This document shows, piece by piece, positions 16,901-26,706 of a stretch of DNA of 64,000 nucleotides. The notes beneath the pieces were generated by a model, which had not been told where the DNA came from, did no database searches, and worked only from the letters and a program-made list of their open reading frames with translations. A program made the translations under genes and the position numbers. The stretch lies in IMG/VR virus record IMGVR_UViG_3300005264_000003, positions 23,349 through 87,348 of that record; one strand, written 5' to 3'. Source of the DNA: a virus. How positions within the stretch are numbered: position 1 is the first letter of the stretch; each line of letters starts with the position of its first letter.

Positions 16901-19337
16901 CCTTAAGGATCCAGGTGATATACTTAAAATGCTAGGTGGTGTGAATGCATATGATGACATAACTTTAAAGAGGCCAGAGGTTGCTCTTAATACATTCTTA
17001 AATTCTGGGCACAGCTTTGAAGACTCCAAGGGTAATATTATAAATAACAGGCATGGGTTTACAATAGAGGCTGACGGAAAGAAATTATACATACCAAGTG
17101 GAGATGTATGGTCTGGGTATGTTACTGAAGATGGGTCTACTACGTTTGATAGTATGTTTCTTAAGACTCAGAAAATGCTAAGAGGCTTAACGGTACGAGA
17201 TGGGGAGCCTGGAGATATTGAGGGATGGACTAAGTCATTATTTGGAGAACTAGGCAACTCAAAAGAAGGACTAAGAGGACAGGCAACATTAAAGGTAGAT
17301 GGATCTTCATATGTTAAGGTTGCACAAGATTATAGATTATTACAGAACGATGTATTAGGTGGAGCAATTGATTCATGGGATACAGATGCTAGCTCAAAAG
17401 AAATTAGATATGCAGCATCAGAACTAAAGCACTTACTTGGCAACAGCTCTGCTATGTCAGCTGACGACTTCGATAGTCAAATTAAGCAAATGCTTAGTGA
17501 GACATTTGAGCAATCTCAAGATAACTCTACGTTAAAAAGATCAATGAATGAAATACTTGTCGCTCAGTATGGAGAAGGACATTTCTTGGCTAAGTATGAA
17601 AGTAAGATTAACTCCATAAAAGCTAAGGAAGATATAATACCGCTAGTAGAAAAAATTACCTCTGATCAAGTAAAACTTAGTGATAAAATAGCTGATATGT
17701 ATGAAGAGTTTGGCAAGACAGGCAATGCTAGTCTCTATAATGATATAATGAGCGAGTCTAGAAATATGCATCAGTCTTATAGCATCAGATACCCGCATAT
17801 ACTACAGGGCTCTCATTCACAAACACCTACATTTATAAGCAAAGCAATAAGACGTGGTACAGTAGCGCTTGGTAATATAGACTTAGTTAACAAGAATGGT
17901 GACCATGATGGTGATGCAAATTTTGTGAAAGGAATATACAGTAGGGCTACGAGAAATAAGACGTTTGAAATGATAGATGTGCAGCAAAGAGAAGCATTTA
18001 AGCACATGAGCCTTAGAATTCAAGGTGTAATGGCCGACATATTTCAAGGAGGCGTTGACGCTAAAGGTCCTGCGCTTGCAGCTTCAATAGATGGAGCAAG
18101 CTCAGTAGCGGAAACGATACTAAAGACAAACCCAATGGCTACATCAGTTGCCTCATTTATGACAAAAGCTGTTACTGGTGGCTTTAATGTTGGAGCTCTA
18201 CAGACAAAAGGTTACCTTGGCATGATACAAGAGAGCTTAGGCTTATCAGAGGATCATATAGCTTCAATGAATTCATATTTTAGCAATATGATTTCAATGA
18301 CAACAGAGCAGAAGATAATTGGATCAAAGCAAATGGAAACAGTTATAGGTGACTTTCAAGGCTTACCAGATGAAAATAAAATGAAAGGCATACTAGGCAT
18401 GCTTAATCAAGATGATTATATGGAAAAGTCCCTCCAGGATATAAGATCTACCGGTAAAGTTAATCCATTAATTGGCACATGGGCATCAGATGCAGCTAGG
18501 CATAACAATCCAAAGGAAATAAGAGAAGTTGCACAGGCAGTCCTTAATTTTGCTGATATGGAAAACGGATGGCAAGAGTTTGGAGAGGCAGATTTCAGGT
18601 CTACCATGAACATTATAGGACACAAAGAAGATGTTATAGATACAATGTGGGATCAGTATATAGAAACCATGGCAGTAGAGAGGCAGAATCTTGCCTCTAA
18701 CAGTGAAGCTATGAGGGCTGCAGGATTGCAAGATAAGCAGCTATTTGAAATATGGGGAGACGCATTGCGCAGCAAGGACCTATCTGCATCTGAGAATATC
18801 AGCTTTATCTTAAGTAAAAAGAACTCTCCAGGCGAAGCGCTTGCAGCACTTGATCTTAATCGTCAAATGTCAATAGCAGGTAACATGCTTAATCTTCCAG
18901 AAATGAGCAACACGCTACCTCAGAAAGGAAGAAGGATAATAGGGTATGATAAGTTACAGGATGGCATATCATGGATGATGGATCCAGTACACGGCGGAGG
19001 GCCTGTTAGGATGGCTGGAGTTGCTGGTATTGGACTGGTATCAATGACTGCGCTAAATGTCTTGTCTGGTGATGGCACACTGGAAGATCCAGGCGATTTA
19101 CCTAGCGTCAACAATCCATCCTTTACATCTAATAGAGGCAGTGGTAATATGTCCATGAGTACACTTTCATCTAATGTTGGGCTAAACTCTAATATAAACT
19201 TATTAACAGATAATACAATGAGTCCAACAAGTGCTATTGGTATGATGCAAGGTATGCTTGGGTACCAAGGCAACACAATATCTGTTAGACATGACGGTGA
19301 AGATCCTTATAAGCAAGACCTTATGTATTATAAATAG
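13947..19337 (+). CDS. Candidate single-chain double-psi beta-barrel RNA polymerase in the tail module
   Basis: A 1796-residue protein between the tape-measure-like and hub proteins. It shows, in order, motifs of the two large RNA polymerase subunits. Beta-like: residues 501-517 (YNMALALSPFESEAIMIG, cf. NxxVAxMPxxGYNFEDAI); 590-604 (GEIHIKRGTILGKKP, cf. GDILVGKVTP); 653-666 (DGHKLAGGVKIVSQ, cf. GDKMAGRHGNKGVIS) with two lysines K655 and K661; 725-748 (SSELMQVLQSAIGWQA, cf. PSRMNxGQVLETHLGWAA). Beta-prime-like: R1281 in RYP and D1319-H-D-G-D1323, 38 residues apart (35 in E. coli R425-D460); then GFNVGALQTKGYL at 1412-1424, like the trigger-loop GLxxTALKTxxxGYL. Hydrophobic stretches lie at both ends (GTALTGAGVVAV; MAGVAGIGLVSMTAL). 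YonO and crAss-like phage gp66 are known single-chain relatives. Virion packaging is inferred from position. Confidence 0.75.
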   Translation: MSYNNPYDKEDGILGTIVKGTALTGAGVVAVNAYRNPEATRRKFGQAMDMIAPIKSPKLNPYQQRLARANEILFSTVAERDARIKSKDKIRAAEAMQMTGSKSSWSAITPVALPIGADSKQKVLNEISAQVSEYSFEKLDDIRDIDNRPIGNKIHKQLKKKFPGQITNAPKFKGTRATWRIGGEDLEIDFSKRIGQTEGFMKRIGESMYVAPWRADLQSVDGKLGYQLSDPNTDILSFLSDMNDENGNGRLFWGVNENSEVRSKFEKLTGSGMDSKRAMAKLRSEAEKYSLRELDVVRNLQEAIKRETRTDTQIADNDIIGRNMHASKVQVNEHSAYLVGQMPAHRGVGSRALGTGAINSDVIDGKNVQELYDIHTNSTMDNNLITISTSGNTSKRIREMAIKHGGYVDSQSTVAELGWSMRVGSTAAYAEREKSFKGIMFESHKLAKTPFSGVGGTKIDSDALARIRHNFFINDDGADSDFKYSSHVQSKAIVQKNKGVYNMALALSPFESEAIMIGDATSENMKTLAPKTTSVAAMAIKKGDKAYEKSFVEMKYFDVDSNSQKSFTNLTLQDIMEDSHKSNIMTQGFGEIHIKRGTILGKKPVGQELLNDGTVNDIIARESGIIKTQVNRLIGRDDYISTLASHNRMIVDGHKLAGGVKIVSQVHEDAVKMALSNVTTRNTTNFRDNELVNELTQNAGLGKAEGTMSLDFLKKTLPKKGPNNRVVLGKGSSELMQVLQSAIGWQALQGDHDVKLKGKAAQQFSKYINNGNTHLINGELNLSKIMKKGNLSFKQMIHDKKLFADQYEHTIETLGLIREGFGNGDAQTIIQPMRGSVDIGFSSKGAKSAATTIDTHIRQLEILGERAKSGTNARKLLAKQITIGEIAKTVTANARELAMGVIGGVMPQEQAWNSIGKEFSEMKLSSKAIFNFLDNPEILRDLGVNSTTPAIKMSNELRLMESGARGHNINGALKAYGDSFGHIPHLKDPGDILKMLGGVNAYDDITLKRPEVALNTFLNSGHSFEDSKGNIINNRHGFTIEADGKKLYIPSGDVWSGYVTEDGSTTFDSMFLKTQKMLRGLTVRDGEPGDIEGWTKSLFGELGNSKEGLRGQATLKVDGSSYVKVAQDYRLLQNDVLGGAIDSWDTDASSKEIRYAASELKHLLGNSSAMSADDFDSQIKQMLSETFEQSQDNSTLKRSMNEILVAQYGEGHFLAKYESKINSIKAKEDIIPLVEKITSDQVKLSDKIADMYEEFGKTGNASLYNDIMSESRNMHQSYSIRYPHILQGSHSQTPTFISKAIRRGTVALGNIDLVNKNGDHDGDANFVKGIYSRATRNKTFEMIDVQQREAFKHMSLRIQGVMADIFQGGVDAKGPALAASIDGASSVAETILKTNPMATSVASFMTKAVTGGFNVGALQTKGYLGMIQESLGLSEDHIASMNSYFSNMISMTTEQKIIGSKQMETVIGDFQGLPDENKMKGILGMLNQDDYMEKSLQDIRSTGKVNPLIGTWASDAARHNNPKEIREVAQAVLNFADMENGWQEFGEADFRSTMNIIGHKEDVIDTMWDQYIETMAVERQNLASNSEAMRAAGLQDKQLFEIWGDALRSKDLSASENISFILSKKNSPGEALAALDLNRQMSIAGNMLNLPEMSNTLPQKGRRIIGYDKLQDGISWMMDPVHGGGPVRMAGVAGIGLVSMTALNVLSGDGTLEDPGDLPSVNNPSFTSNRGSGNMSMSTLSSNVGLNSNINLLTDNTMSPTSAIGMMQGMLGYQGNTISVRHDGEDPYKQDLMYYK

Positions 19338-19347
19338 AGGTAAATAA

Positions 19348-22300
19348 ATGTCGATTACGAATGAAGAGTTAGTAGAAATCCTAAAAGAAGCTGACCTGTG
19401 GCCACCAGTTAAGAAAGCTCCGGCAACTAGCATTAAGAAAGTGCATTCAGTACCAGAAGGATTGGTTACATATCATAATAAAGTAATAACTAGCCTTGTT
19501 GTTGTCGATGGTGATACGATTGAAATCGTTGAGCCTGGCATTGAAGATAATGAGTCTATACGTTATTATGGAATTGATACAAATGAAACAGCCAAGGACT
19601 GGCTAGGCAAGCCAGAAGAAGATTATGCTAACTGGCAGACACAAGTACATGATGAGCTAATAAGATATGCTATAGACAAGAATCTTCATATAGAAATAAG
19701 TGATCACCTAGCAGGTTACTTCGGTCGTACTGTAGCTGATATACGAATAGACGGATCTAGTGTATCAGGAATATTCGTAGGAGCAGGCATTACTCCGCCC
19801 AGCATGGGGGCAGATACGAAAGTAGTTCCAGATACATCTATTACTAAAAATCAAATCATAGCAAACTATAACACTGCTATGCATAAGCGTTCTGGTATCT
19901 GGAAAAATGTTGGCGAGTATGTCTATCACCCCAATAACAATATTGACGAAAAACTTATAATTGACCTGTTTAATGATACATATTCTACTAAAAGAAAACT
20001 AGGTAAAGGCATAACTAAGATTGGTGACGTGTATCTAGATATACCTCCTACGCAAATAGCTATTACTCAACTCAGAACATCACGCTCTGTGCCTCAATTG
20101 GGCGGTGAATCAAAGCCTATTAGTGAAAACTCAGCTAGAACAATCATAAAACTTCACTTAGTGTTCTCAGGCGAGGAGACTATAAACACTGATCTGGTAA
20201 GAATTTTACAGCAATTTAGGTACTGTCCAATAAACCTGCTTTACTCTTTCGATATATTTGAGAAAGTTGTAGGCGATAATAAATATCTACTAGAAGGATA
20301 TGGTCAAGTAGATGATGAGTGGTTTATACCTGTAACAATGGATGAGTATACTATACATACAATTGAAGGTCATCCATCCTCGCTTGGATGTGTCTTACAG
20401 TTATCTTTATTTAACTATGCAGCATACTTTAATGGAGATATAGCAGAGAAAGTTCAGTATTACAAATATGAAATTGAAAGTGGAGAAGTCGACTCTAAGA
20501 GATCTTTAGCTGGTGTAAATAGAGACTTTGTATACACTTCACACCTAGAAGAAGCTGTGCATCCATATAATTTATATATAACTAGTCACTTAAAAGATAA
20601 GTTGCACATGTTTAATGGTTCAGATAGCTATACTGAGCTATTCAAGGTAGCAGGCACTAGAACTCCCCCTAACTATGAAGCAATTAGCGCTAAAGATGCA
20701 GGTAGGCTTTCTGATGAACTAGATGAGCTTTACTTGATACTTAGCTCTAGAGTTAAAGAATTAACAATGTCTACGAGTATCTTTTTTAGGAATAACTTTA
20801 CATGGCTGCCAGTTATTGGATACTCACAACCAGTTGCACAATACATAGGGCCTGGAGACTCTGTAGTTACACTCGAGTTGCAAACTGAGGACAACTCAGT
20901 TATATCTAGTTTATTAAATACATTCGGAGAAGAATCAACAACAAGTATTGTTGATACATTTTATGATGATAGATATATATTATCTAACTCACTTACCAGA
21001 TTGTGTGCTACTGAAGTCTGCAGTATGAAGAATTTTTCAATGTCTAATGTTAGTGGTCACCCAGATGCGTCAGTTATTAATATGGTATTTTGTAAGACAG
21101 CATATGCCACTACAGCAAATGAGGTTAATCCTGTTGCTGAGTTTGACGAGTACTGGGGTCTTCAGAGAATATTAAAATCACTAGACAAAGAAGACATGGA
21201 GGCAATTGAAACTGAACTCAAGAGCGATAGAGTTACAAGACTAGACATTGGCGACAGTGCTGACTCTTTCATTAGGCTGGCAGAGAGAAGCGGAAAGACT
21301 GATACGGAAAAGAAGGTAAATGAAAAAACAATAGCTGCTATGACAGTTGCTCTTAATAAGCTAAAGGGACATAAGAATTCCATGGAGTTTAATGCCCCTG
21401 AGTTTCATTTGCTTCAATTTAGAACTAACTTAAATTCAAGTATATTAAGTGCACGAATGAGCGGTTTGTCTGGAAAAATTATTCTTCTAGATGGATTGAG
21501 CATGTATTCAAGAATGACGGTGTCTCAATTCCCTGCTAATAAAACACTAGATCAGCTTAATCTTAATGCGAATAAGGCATATAAGACTTACTATGGTGGA
21601 ATGCTTAGTTCTTATCCTCGCAGCCGGGTTGCCAAAGAGATGACTAGAAACTTCAGAGATGCCTTAGGCGGACACGGAGAAGCATCTAGGATATTAAGAG
21701 CTTATGTTAGTAAGGTATACGCAGGCGGATGGCTTACTAGTGATATAACAGGACCGCCAGTAAGCTTACTAGATTTAAGCGAGAAGCTGCATGAAGAATA
21801 CCTTAATCCTAGCTATAGTAATGACTATGTAAATAGAATTAACACTCATGGCACCTATAATGGACATGGATGGGATCTTTCTGATTACGATAGATGGATG
21901 GGTAAGCTGGTTGACAAGTTATGTCATGCAATTGAAGCTAAGTCAACTGGATTGCTTTCTAAGTTTAAAGAGAGGTGGAATGAGCAGTCTCTCCTAGAAA
22001 GCAAGGGATACTCTGTTATAATGAAGTTCGTTGGCACTGCAATAGAGGCTAGAGTTATTAAGACTGCTTTTATTTTAGGTAGCAGAGACGCTAATAGGAA
22101 AGAAGAAGTGTCTGAGGCAAGAGAATATTTCCATACCCCAAGGAATATATCGTACCCTTCATTTTCAGTTATATATAATGCAGATGATGGTACAGAAGGA
22201 ACTGATTTAATACTAACAGATAGTGATGCTAATGGAGAGTCTAAAAATTGGACATTTCAGGTAACATTTTTTCCTTCTGAGCACAATGAGGGCATTAGTA

Positions 22301-25300
22301 GATATTGGCACGAGGAGCCAGACTCTGAAGCTGCATCTGAAGCTGAGCTCGAAGAAGCTAGAGCAAAAATGGATGTAGTGTCACATGGCAATATAGTTAT
22401 ACCTTATGCTGGACATAGGTATTTCCCTAACATAGACTTATACCTGAAGCATCAAGAGATATTCTCTACTACCGTAGGGGAATGGTTTGCTAATAAATAT
22501 ATAGAGGACCCATATAAGATTTTCGAGCAAGTATCTGAATCAGTAGAGCAGTCTATAGCTCCACTAATGGATAGGCCGGCATGGGAAGCTACATACATTG
22601 AAAGAAGTCATGGTGTTGCATTTGCTAACAAGATAGCAGAAGACCCACATGATCCATGTAAGTTAGTTGCAGCTATTAACTGGATGAGTTTTGGTAAAGA
22701 TTTCAGTGAAGACAATCGAGACACAGCCTTATTAAAAGGCAAGCCTAATAGCACAGTAGATCGCTGGATAAATAAATGCATACCAGATATGATTCTTAGT
22801 AGCGAAGATGGTAGCCCTAAAGATCTCGACGTTCCTTTTAGTACTGTTCATCAGTGTGCTGCCCTTAGTAGTGGCTACTATGACTCGGCTAAGTTTCAAG
22901 GAAAAGAGATAGTTGCATTTAGAATGAATGTAATGAGTAAGACAAGTATGTCTCTCAATACAGCAGGACAAACATCTAGGGGATATAATCTTCAAAACAA
23001 GATGTGTGCTATAGAGTCAGATGGTGCACTATACTTGCCTTCAGATGTGCCTGAAGCTTCACTTGCTGGCAGCATAGATGATTCAGCTAAGTTCATTCAT
23101 TCTCCAGCAGACACGCAAATACACTACGGAGGCAACTATGCAAATGGGTGTGACTTGACATTATTGCAAAAGCACCCAGAGGGATTCGCAAAGGAGCTAG
23201 GGCGAGAACAACCTGCATTACAAGCGCTGGGTCAGAAAGATGGATTAAATACAATTGAAGCTGACGCAATGCTTAGGGAAAAATTCTATAAGATATTACT
23301 AAAAAGCAACAGTAAAGGTGCCGAGTTCAGTAAGTCGCCAGCACAACTAAGGGGTATAGCTAAGAGTCACGTAAGTACACTTAAAGACTCTATTGCTCCA
23401 GCTACAAATATTTACTATATGACAGAGAAGCTAATAGTAGATTATCTAAGCAACGGAGTAACGTCTGAACTAAAGGCTGATTTAAAAATAATAGTATCAA
23501 AGTACATAGCAGACTTTGGCCCCTTAATAGATGATGCGACAAAAGAGTTGGTATCTAGAAATGCTCTTGAATCTATGATGCCTACTATTGGGATAGAAAA
23601 TGCATTTCCTACATATAAAATGTATATAATTGAAGAAGACATGTCTGATATAAGATACTTCTCAATGGATGATTGGTATGATCTTAGGACAGCTCAAGAC
23701 TTGATGATTGTAAAGTCTAAAGACAATCCAGCACATATGCTTAAAGGTAGAATTATAGTAGATCATAGATATATAATTACTAGCGACAAAGTGAACCAGA
23801 AAGTTTCTGATATTAGCAATCCTCAGGAATTTGAAGTTGAGGCACCAGCACCGGGGATTGTTGATACTAGGGCTGAAAACCATTTCAATAAAGGAATGAC
23901 TCCGTTACGAGAAGGTATGAGAATTTGCATTAAACTAGGCTACCACTCTGACCCAAGAGCTATGGACACAGTCTTTATTGGTACGATTACAGGACTTAGT
24001 GGCAACATGAGTACTGGCGTATATGACCTAGAGGCTAGAGGTGATGGTAGAGAGCTACTAACTCCTCCGTCACAAGATGTAAAGCCTAATATCTCAGGAG
24101 AGAATTTTGCTGAGATTATATCTATTATGATGAGAAATAGCCCTGCTGTTATGCACTTTGGAAGAACATATGGTTCATTTTTAGAGAAATTCTCAAGAAG
24201 GCACTGGGCGCTATTTGCACTTGCTAAGCACGGAAGACTATCTAAGTCTCATGTTTTTGGAGCCGTAGGTATGTCAATGGGACTAGCTGCAAGATCAGCA
24301 ATCAGGCAGGCAGCCATGAAAGGATCTCTTTCTGAGGAAACTGGCATGGGCATGTGGGCGTACATGATTCATTCATTTAGTCGAAAGACTATGTCTGTAT
24401 ATGAAGAAACAACAGCCTTGTATAACAATACGCTTTTGCCTTTATCTGACAAAGGATCCCATGAGAGATGGGCTGCATATAGTAATAATATATTTGACGG
24501 CGATGATGGTAAATGGGGTATCTTTAGCTCAGAGTTTGGTAACGCAAAGTTCTCTCAAGTAAAGGGCTGGTTAGCAGGAAATACATTTGATCCAAGAAAG
24601 GCTAGTGCTCAAACTGCCGGCATACTATATAATACATTCAAGCAAGGCAATAATCCTATTGATGATAACATATTCGCTATTGATATTTGGAATACTTTTG
24701 TTCCATGGCGCACATTTGACATGCCAATCAATAACACAAGAACTATTTGGGATGTGCTTGTTGATATTAAGAGAATGTATCCAAACTTTGCACTTGACGT
24801 AAGACCGTATGGGTCTAGATCTACGCTATTTATGGGGCCTAAGGAGTTTAATATATGGAGAACTGACGACCCACTACAAGCAGTTGCTCCTCAGTTAGCC
24901 GAGATAACTACCAATGAGGCATCATGGGATGATAGTTTTAGCTATAACTTATCAGCTAAAGATGCCCTTAGGTCACAGGTTATATTGGATAGATTTGGTG
25001 ACCGGAAGCCATCAGAAAACAATGTAGCAGGATGGGTGCCATTTCAAAGGCAGCATACGGTATCTTCTTTCAGTGACATAGTAATGAATGGCATCCGATC
25101 TACTCCTTATAGAGGATGGAATAACGTCGTAGTAACGTATTCAAAAGGCCCTGGCGATAACGAGAGTAGGGCTCCTATTATGCAGTCTGCCAATGCAAAC
25201 TTAGATCCAAAAGCTATTAGAACAAAATATGCTAATATAGACTGGACAGATGATCCGCAAATGGCCAAGCAGTATGCCATTGGACTACTCAAAGAGGGCG

Positions 25301-26706
25301 TTGAGAGAATGTACGGCGGTACGTTAATCATAAGAGGTAACTCTAAGATAGAGCCGCATGATAAAGTATTTATATGTGACGCAGTTAATAAGATGTATGG
25401 ATGGATAGAAGTAGAAACAGTGATACATAAATTTGATCTAAGTATGGGCTTTACAACTCATATAGTACCAAACATGGTATGCTCTGTAAATAACGACTCT
25501 TATAGTACTTTTAGTAATGTATTTAGAAGACAAATGGTTGAAAAGTGGGGGACATTAATCTTAGGCTATGCCGGTGGCGCTGCTGTTGGATATGGAGTAG
25601 CAGGATTAATTGGTCCAATAGGATGGGTAGCAAGCGCTGTGGTTTCAACGGCAGCATTAAGTATAAGTGTTGCTGGTGCATATCGAGAAATAAAAAGCAA
25701 AGCAGAGTCTATAATGGATGCAGCTGAAGCCGAAGGCAAGGCCAGGAAAGAAGAGAGACTCTTGTCTGACAGACTAAATTTCATGTTTCTATCAGACGCT
25801 GTAAAACACGGATATGACAGAGGAATAGCGGCTCATTACCTATTAAGATTGTTAGGTGAAGATGGCCTAGGTATAAAAGCAAGAGACATAAGAATGCCTA
25901 AGCTAGCAGGAAAGAGGGCGATTAAGAAGGGCGTTGATATTGCAGCGGAAAGATGGGCTTTTGCATCAAAGTTTATTGGTGGATTTAGAGATGAGTACAA
26001 GGTAGGCAAAGCCATTAAGAAGCAAGCTTTATTTGATAGTATTGCAAAGGATGTTGGCAGAACAATTGACTGGGATGCTATTGATGCTGCACCAACATTA
26101 ACAGATGCGAGAGTTAAGTTAGAGGCTGAATTAAATAGCTTAATAGAAAAAGCTTCAGAGGAGCTATCTGACGATGCAAAGAAGACGATAACAAGATCGC
26201 TAGGCAGGGACTTTGGCGATGCTCTCGTGCCCAGGGATACTATCTCAAGAGCAGAGAGTTCTTCAGCAGGTGCGTTAAAGAGCACTAAAGCTAAGCTGTT
26301 AAAAAAGGTTAAAAAAGTTCGAGTAACGAAAGGCCTTAAGGCGGCAGGAGGCTTTGGGTTATCTGTTTTTGCAATAGGAGCAGACATGGCTCCAGCGCTA
26401 GTGGAAACATTTGTAGTTAATGCTATGTTAAACTCAAATACAATAATATGTCATCCGCTATACAGTAAGCATGGTATGCTTATGAATGGATTAGATGGAT
26501 ACCAAAACAAGACATCATATAAGCATCTTAAGGGTATGATAGTTCAAGCTGAAGGCTATGTTAATAAGGCTAAAGAGGCGCTTAGTGAATGGGATCACAT
26601 GTTCAACTTGAGCAATGGAGCGACACCTATGAGTGAAGACGCAGCAGCGCAACTAAGAGCTTCTGCTATTAACTTGAATGAGGATACAGGAGTAGGAGAT
26701 GAGTGA
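19348..26706 (+). CDS. Giant baseplate hub protein with N-terminal staphylococcal-nuclease domain
   Basis: A 2452-residue protein. Residues about 48-150 form a complete SNase/thermonuclease domain: DGDT at 54-57 (D56), R72, D77 and E80 with the exact R35-D40-E43 spacing of the S. aureus enzyme, and GYFGRTVADI with R127 in the R87 position. The middle part is unassigned. Residues about 1413-1900 look like a gp27/gpD-type hub: AFPTYKMYIIEEDMSD, then REGMRICIKLGYHSDP, VFIGTITG, and YDLEARGDGRELL. C-terminal hydrophobic segments (about 2070-2110 and 2330-2360) could enter membranes. AGAGGT precedes the start. The C-terminus overlaps the next gene by 8 bases. It would combine the DNA exit point of the tail with a DNA/RNA endonuclease. 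Confidence 0.75.
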   Translation: MSITNEELVEILKEADLWPPVKKAPATSIKKVHSVPEGLVTYHNKVITSLVVVDGDTIEIVEPGIEDNESIRYYGIDTNETAKDWLGKPEEDYANWQTQVHDELIRYAIDKNLHIEISDHLAGYFGRTVADIRIDGSSVSGIFVGAGITPPSMGADTKVVPDTSITKNQIIANYNTAMHKRSGIWKNVGEYVYHPNNNIDEKLIIDLFNDTYSTKRKLGKGITKIGDVYLDIPPTQIAITQLRTSRSVPQLGGESKPISENSARTIIKLHLVFSGEETINTDLVRILQQFRYCPINLLYSFDIFEKVVGDNKYLLEGYGQVDDEWFIPVTMDEYTIHTIEGHPSSLGCVLQLSLFNYAAYFNGDIAEKVQYYKYEIESGEVDSKRSLAGVNRDFVYTSHLEEAVHPYNLYITSHLKDKLHMFNGSDSYTELFKVAGTRTPPNYEAISAKDAGRLSDELDELYLILSSRVKELTMSTSIFFRNNFTWLPVIGYSQPVAQYIGPGDSVVTLELQTEDNSVISSLLNTFGEESTTSIVDTFYDDRYILSNSLTRLCATEVCSMKNFSMSNVSGHPDASVINMVFCKTAYATTANEVNPVAEFDEYWGLQRILKSLDKEDMEAIETELKSDRVTRLDIGDSADSFIRLAERSGKTDTEKKVNEKTIAAMTVALNKLKGHKNSMEFNAPEFHLLQFRTNLNSSILSARMSGLSGKIILLDGLSMYSRMTVSQFPANKTLDQLNLNANKAYKTYYGGMLSSYPRSRVAKEMTRNFRDALGGHGEASRILRAYVSKVYAGGWLTSDITGPPVSLLDLSEKLHEEYLNPSYSNDYVNRINTHGTYNGHGWDLSDYDRWMGKLVDKLCHAIEAKSTGLLSKFKERWNEQSLLESKGYSVIMKFVGTAIEARVIKTAFILGSRDANRKEEVSEAREYFHTPRNISYPSFSVIYNADDGTEGTDLILTDSDANGESKNWTFQVTFFPSEHNEGISRYWHEEPDSEAASEAELEEARAKMDVVSHGNIVIPYAGHRYFPNIDLYLKHQEIFSTTVGEWFANKYIEDPYKIFEQVSESVEQSIAPLMDRPAWEATYIERSHGVAFANKIAEDPHDPCKLVAAINWMSFGKDFSEDNRDTALLKGKPNSTVDRWINKCIPDMILSSEDGSPKDLDVPFSTVHQCAALSSGYYDSAKFQGKEIVAFRMNVMSKTSMSLNTAGQTSRGYNLQNKMCAIESDGALYLPSDVPEASLAGSIDDSAKFIHSPADTQIHYGGNYANGCDLTLLQKHPEGFAKELGREQPALQALGQKDGLNTIEADAMLREKFYKILLKSNSKGAEFSKSPAQLRGIAKSHVSTLKDSIAPATNIYYMTEKLIVDYLSNGVTSELKADLKIIVSKYIADFGPLIDDATKELVSRNALESMMPTIGIENAFPTYKMYIIEEDMSDIRYFSMDDWYDLRTAQDLMIVKSKDNPAHMLKGRIIVDHRYIITSDKVNQKVSDISNPQEFEVEAPAPGIVDTRAENHFNKGMTPLREGMRICIKLGYHSDPRAMDTVFIGTITGLSGNMSTGVYDLEARGDGRELLTPPSQDVKPNISGENFAEIISIMMRNSPAVMHFGRTYGSFLEKFSRRHWALFALAKHGRLSKSHVFGAVGMSMGLAARSAIRQAAMKGSLSEETGMGMWAYMIHSFSRKTMSVYEETTALYNNTLLPLSDKGSHERWAAYSNNIFDGDDGKWGIFSSEFGNAKFSQVKGWLAGNTFDPRKASAQTAGILYNTFKQGNNPIDDNIFAIDIWNTFVPWRTFDMPINNTRTIWDVLVDIKRMYPNFALDVRPYGSRSTLFMGPKEFNIWRTDDPLQAVAPQLAEITTNEASWDDSFSYNLSAKDALRSQVILDRFGDRKPSENNVAGWVPFQRQHTVSSFSDIVMNGIRSTPYRGWNNVVVTYSKGPGDNESRAPIMQSANANLDPKAIRTKYANIDWTDDPQMAKQYAIGLLKEGVERMYGGTLIIRGNSKIEPHDKVFICDAVNKMYGWIEVETVIHKFDLSMGFTTHIVPNMVCSVNNDSYSTFSNVFRRQMVEKWGTLILGYAGGAAVGYGVAGLIGPIGWVASAVVSTAALSISVAGAYREIKSKAESIMDAAEAEGKARKEERLLSDRLNFMFLSDAVKHGYDRGIAAHYLLRLLGEDGLGIKARDIRMPKLAGKRAIKKGVDIAAERWAFASKFIGGFRDEYKVGKAIKKQALFDSIAKDVGRTIDWDAIDAAPTLTDARVKLEAELNSLIEKASEELSDDAKKTITRSLGRDFGDALVPRDTISRAESSSAGALKSTKAKLLKKVKKVRVTKGLKAAGGFGLSVFAIGADMAPALVETFVVNAMLNSNTIICHPLYSKHGMLMNGLDGYQNKTSYKHLKGMIVQAEGYVNKAKEALSEWDHMFNLSNGATPMSEDAAAQLRASAINLNEDTGVGDE

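Noticed and set aside
25836-26387. 183-codon minus-strand open frame
   Set aside because: Shadow inside the hub gene; composition mirrors alanine- and lysine-rich helices on the + strand.
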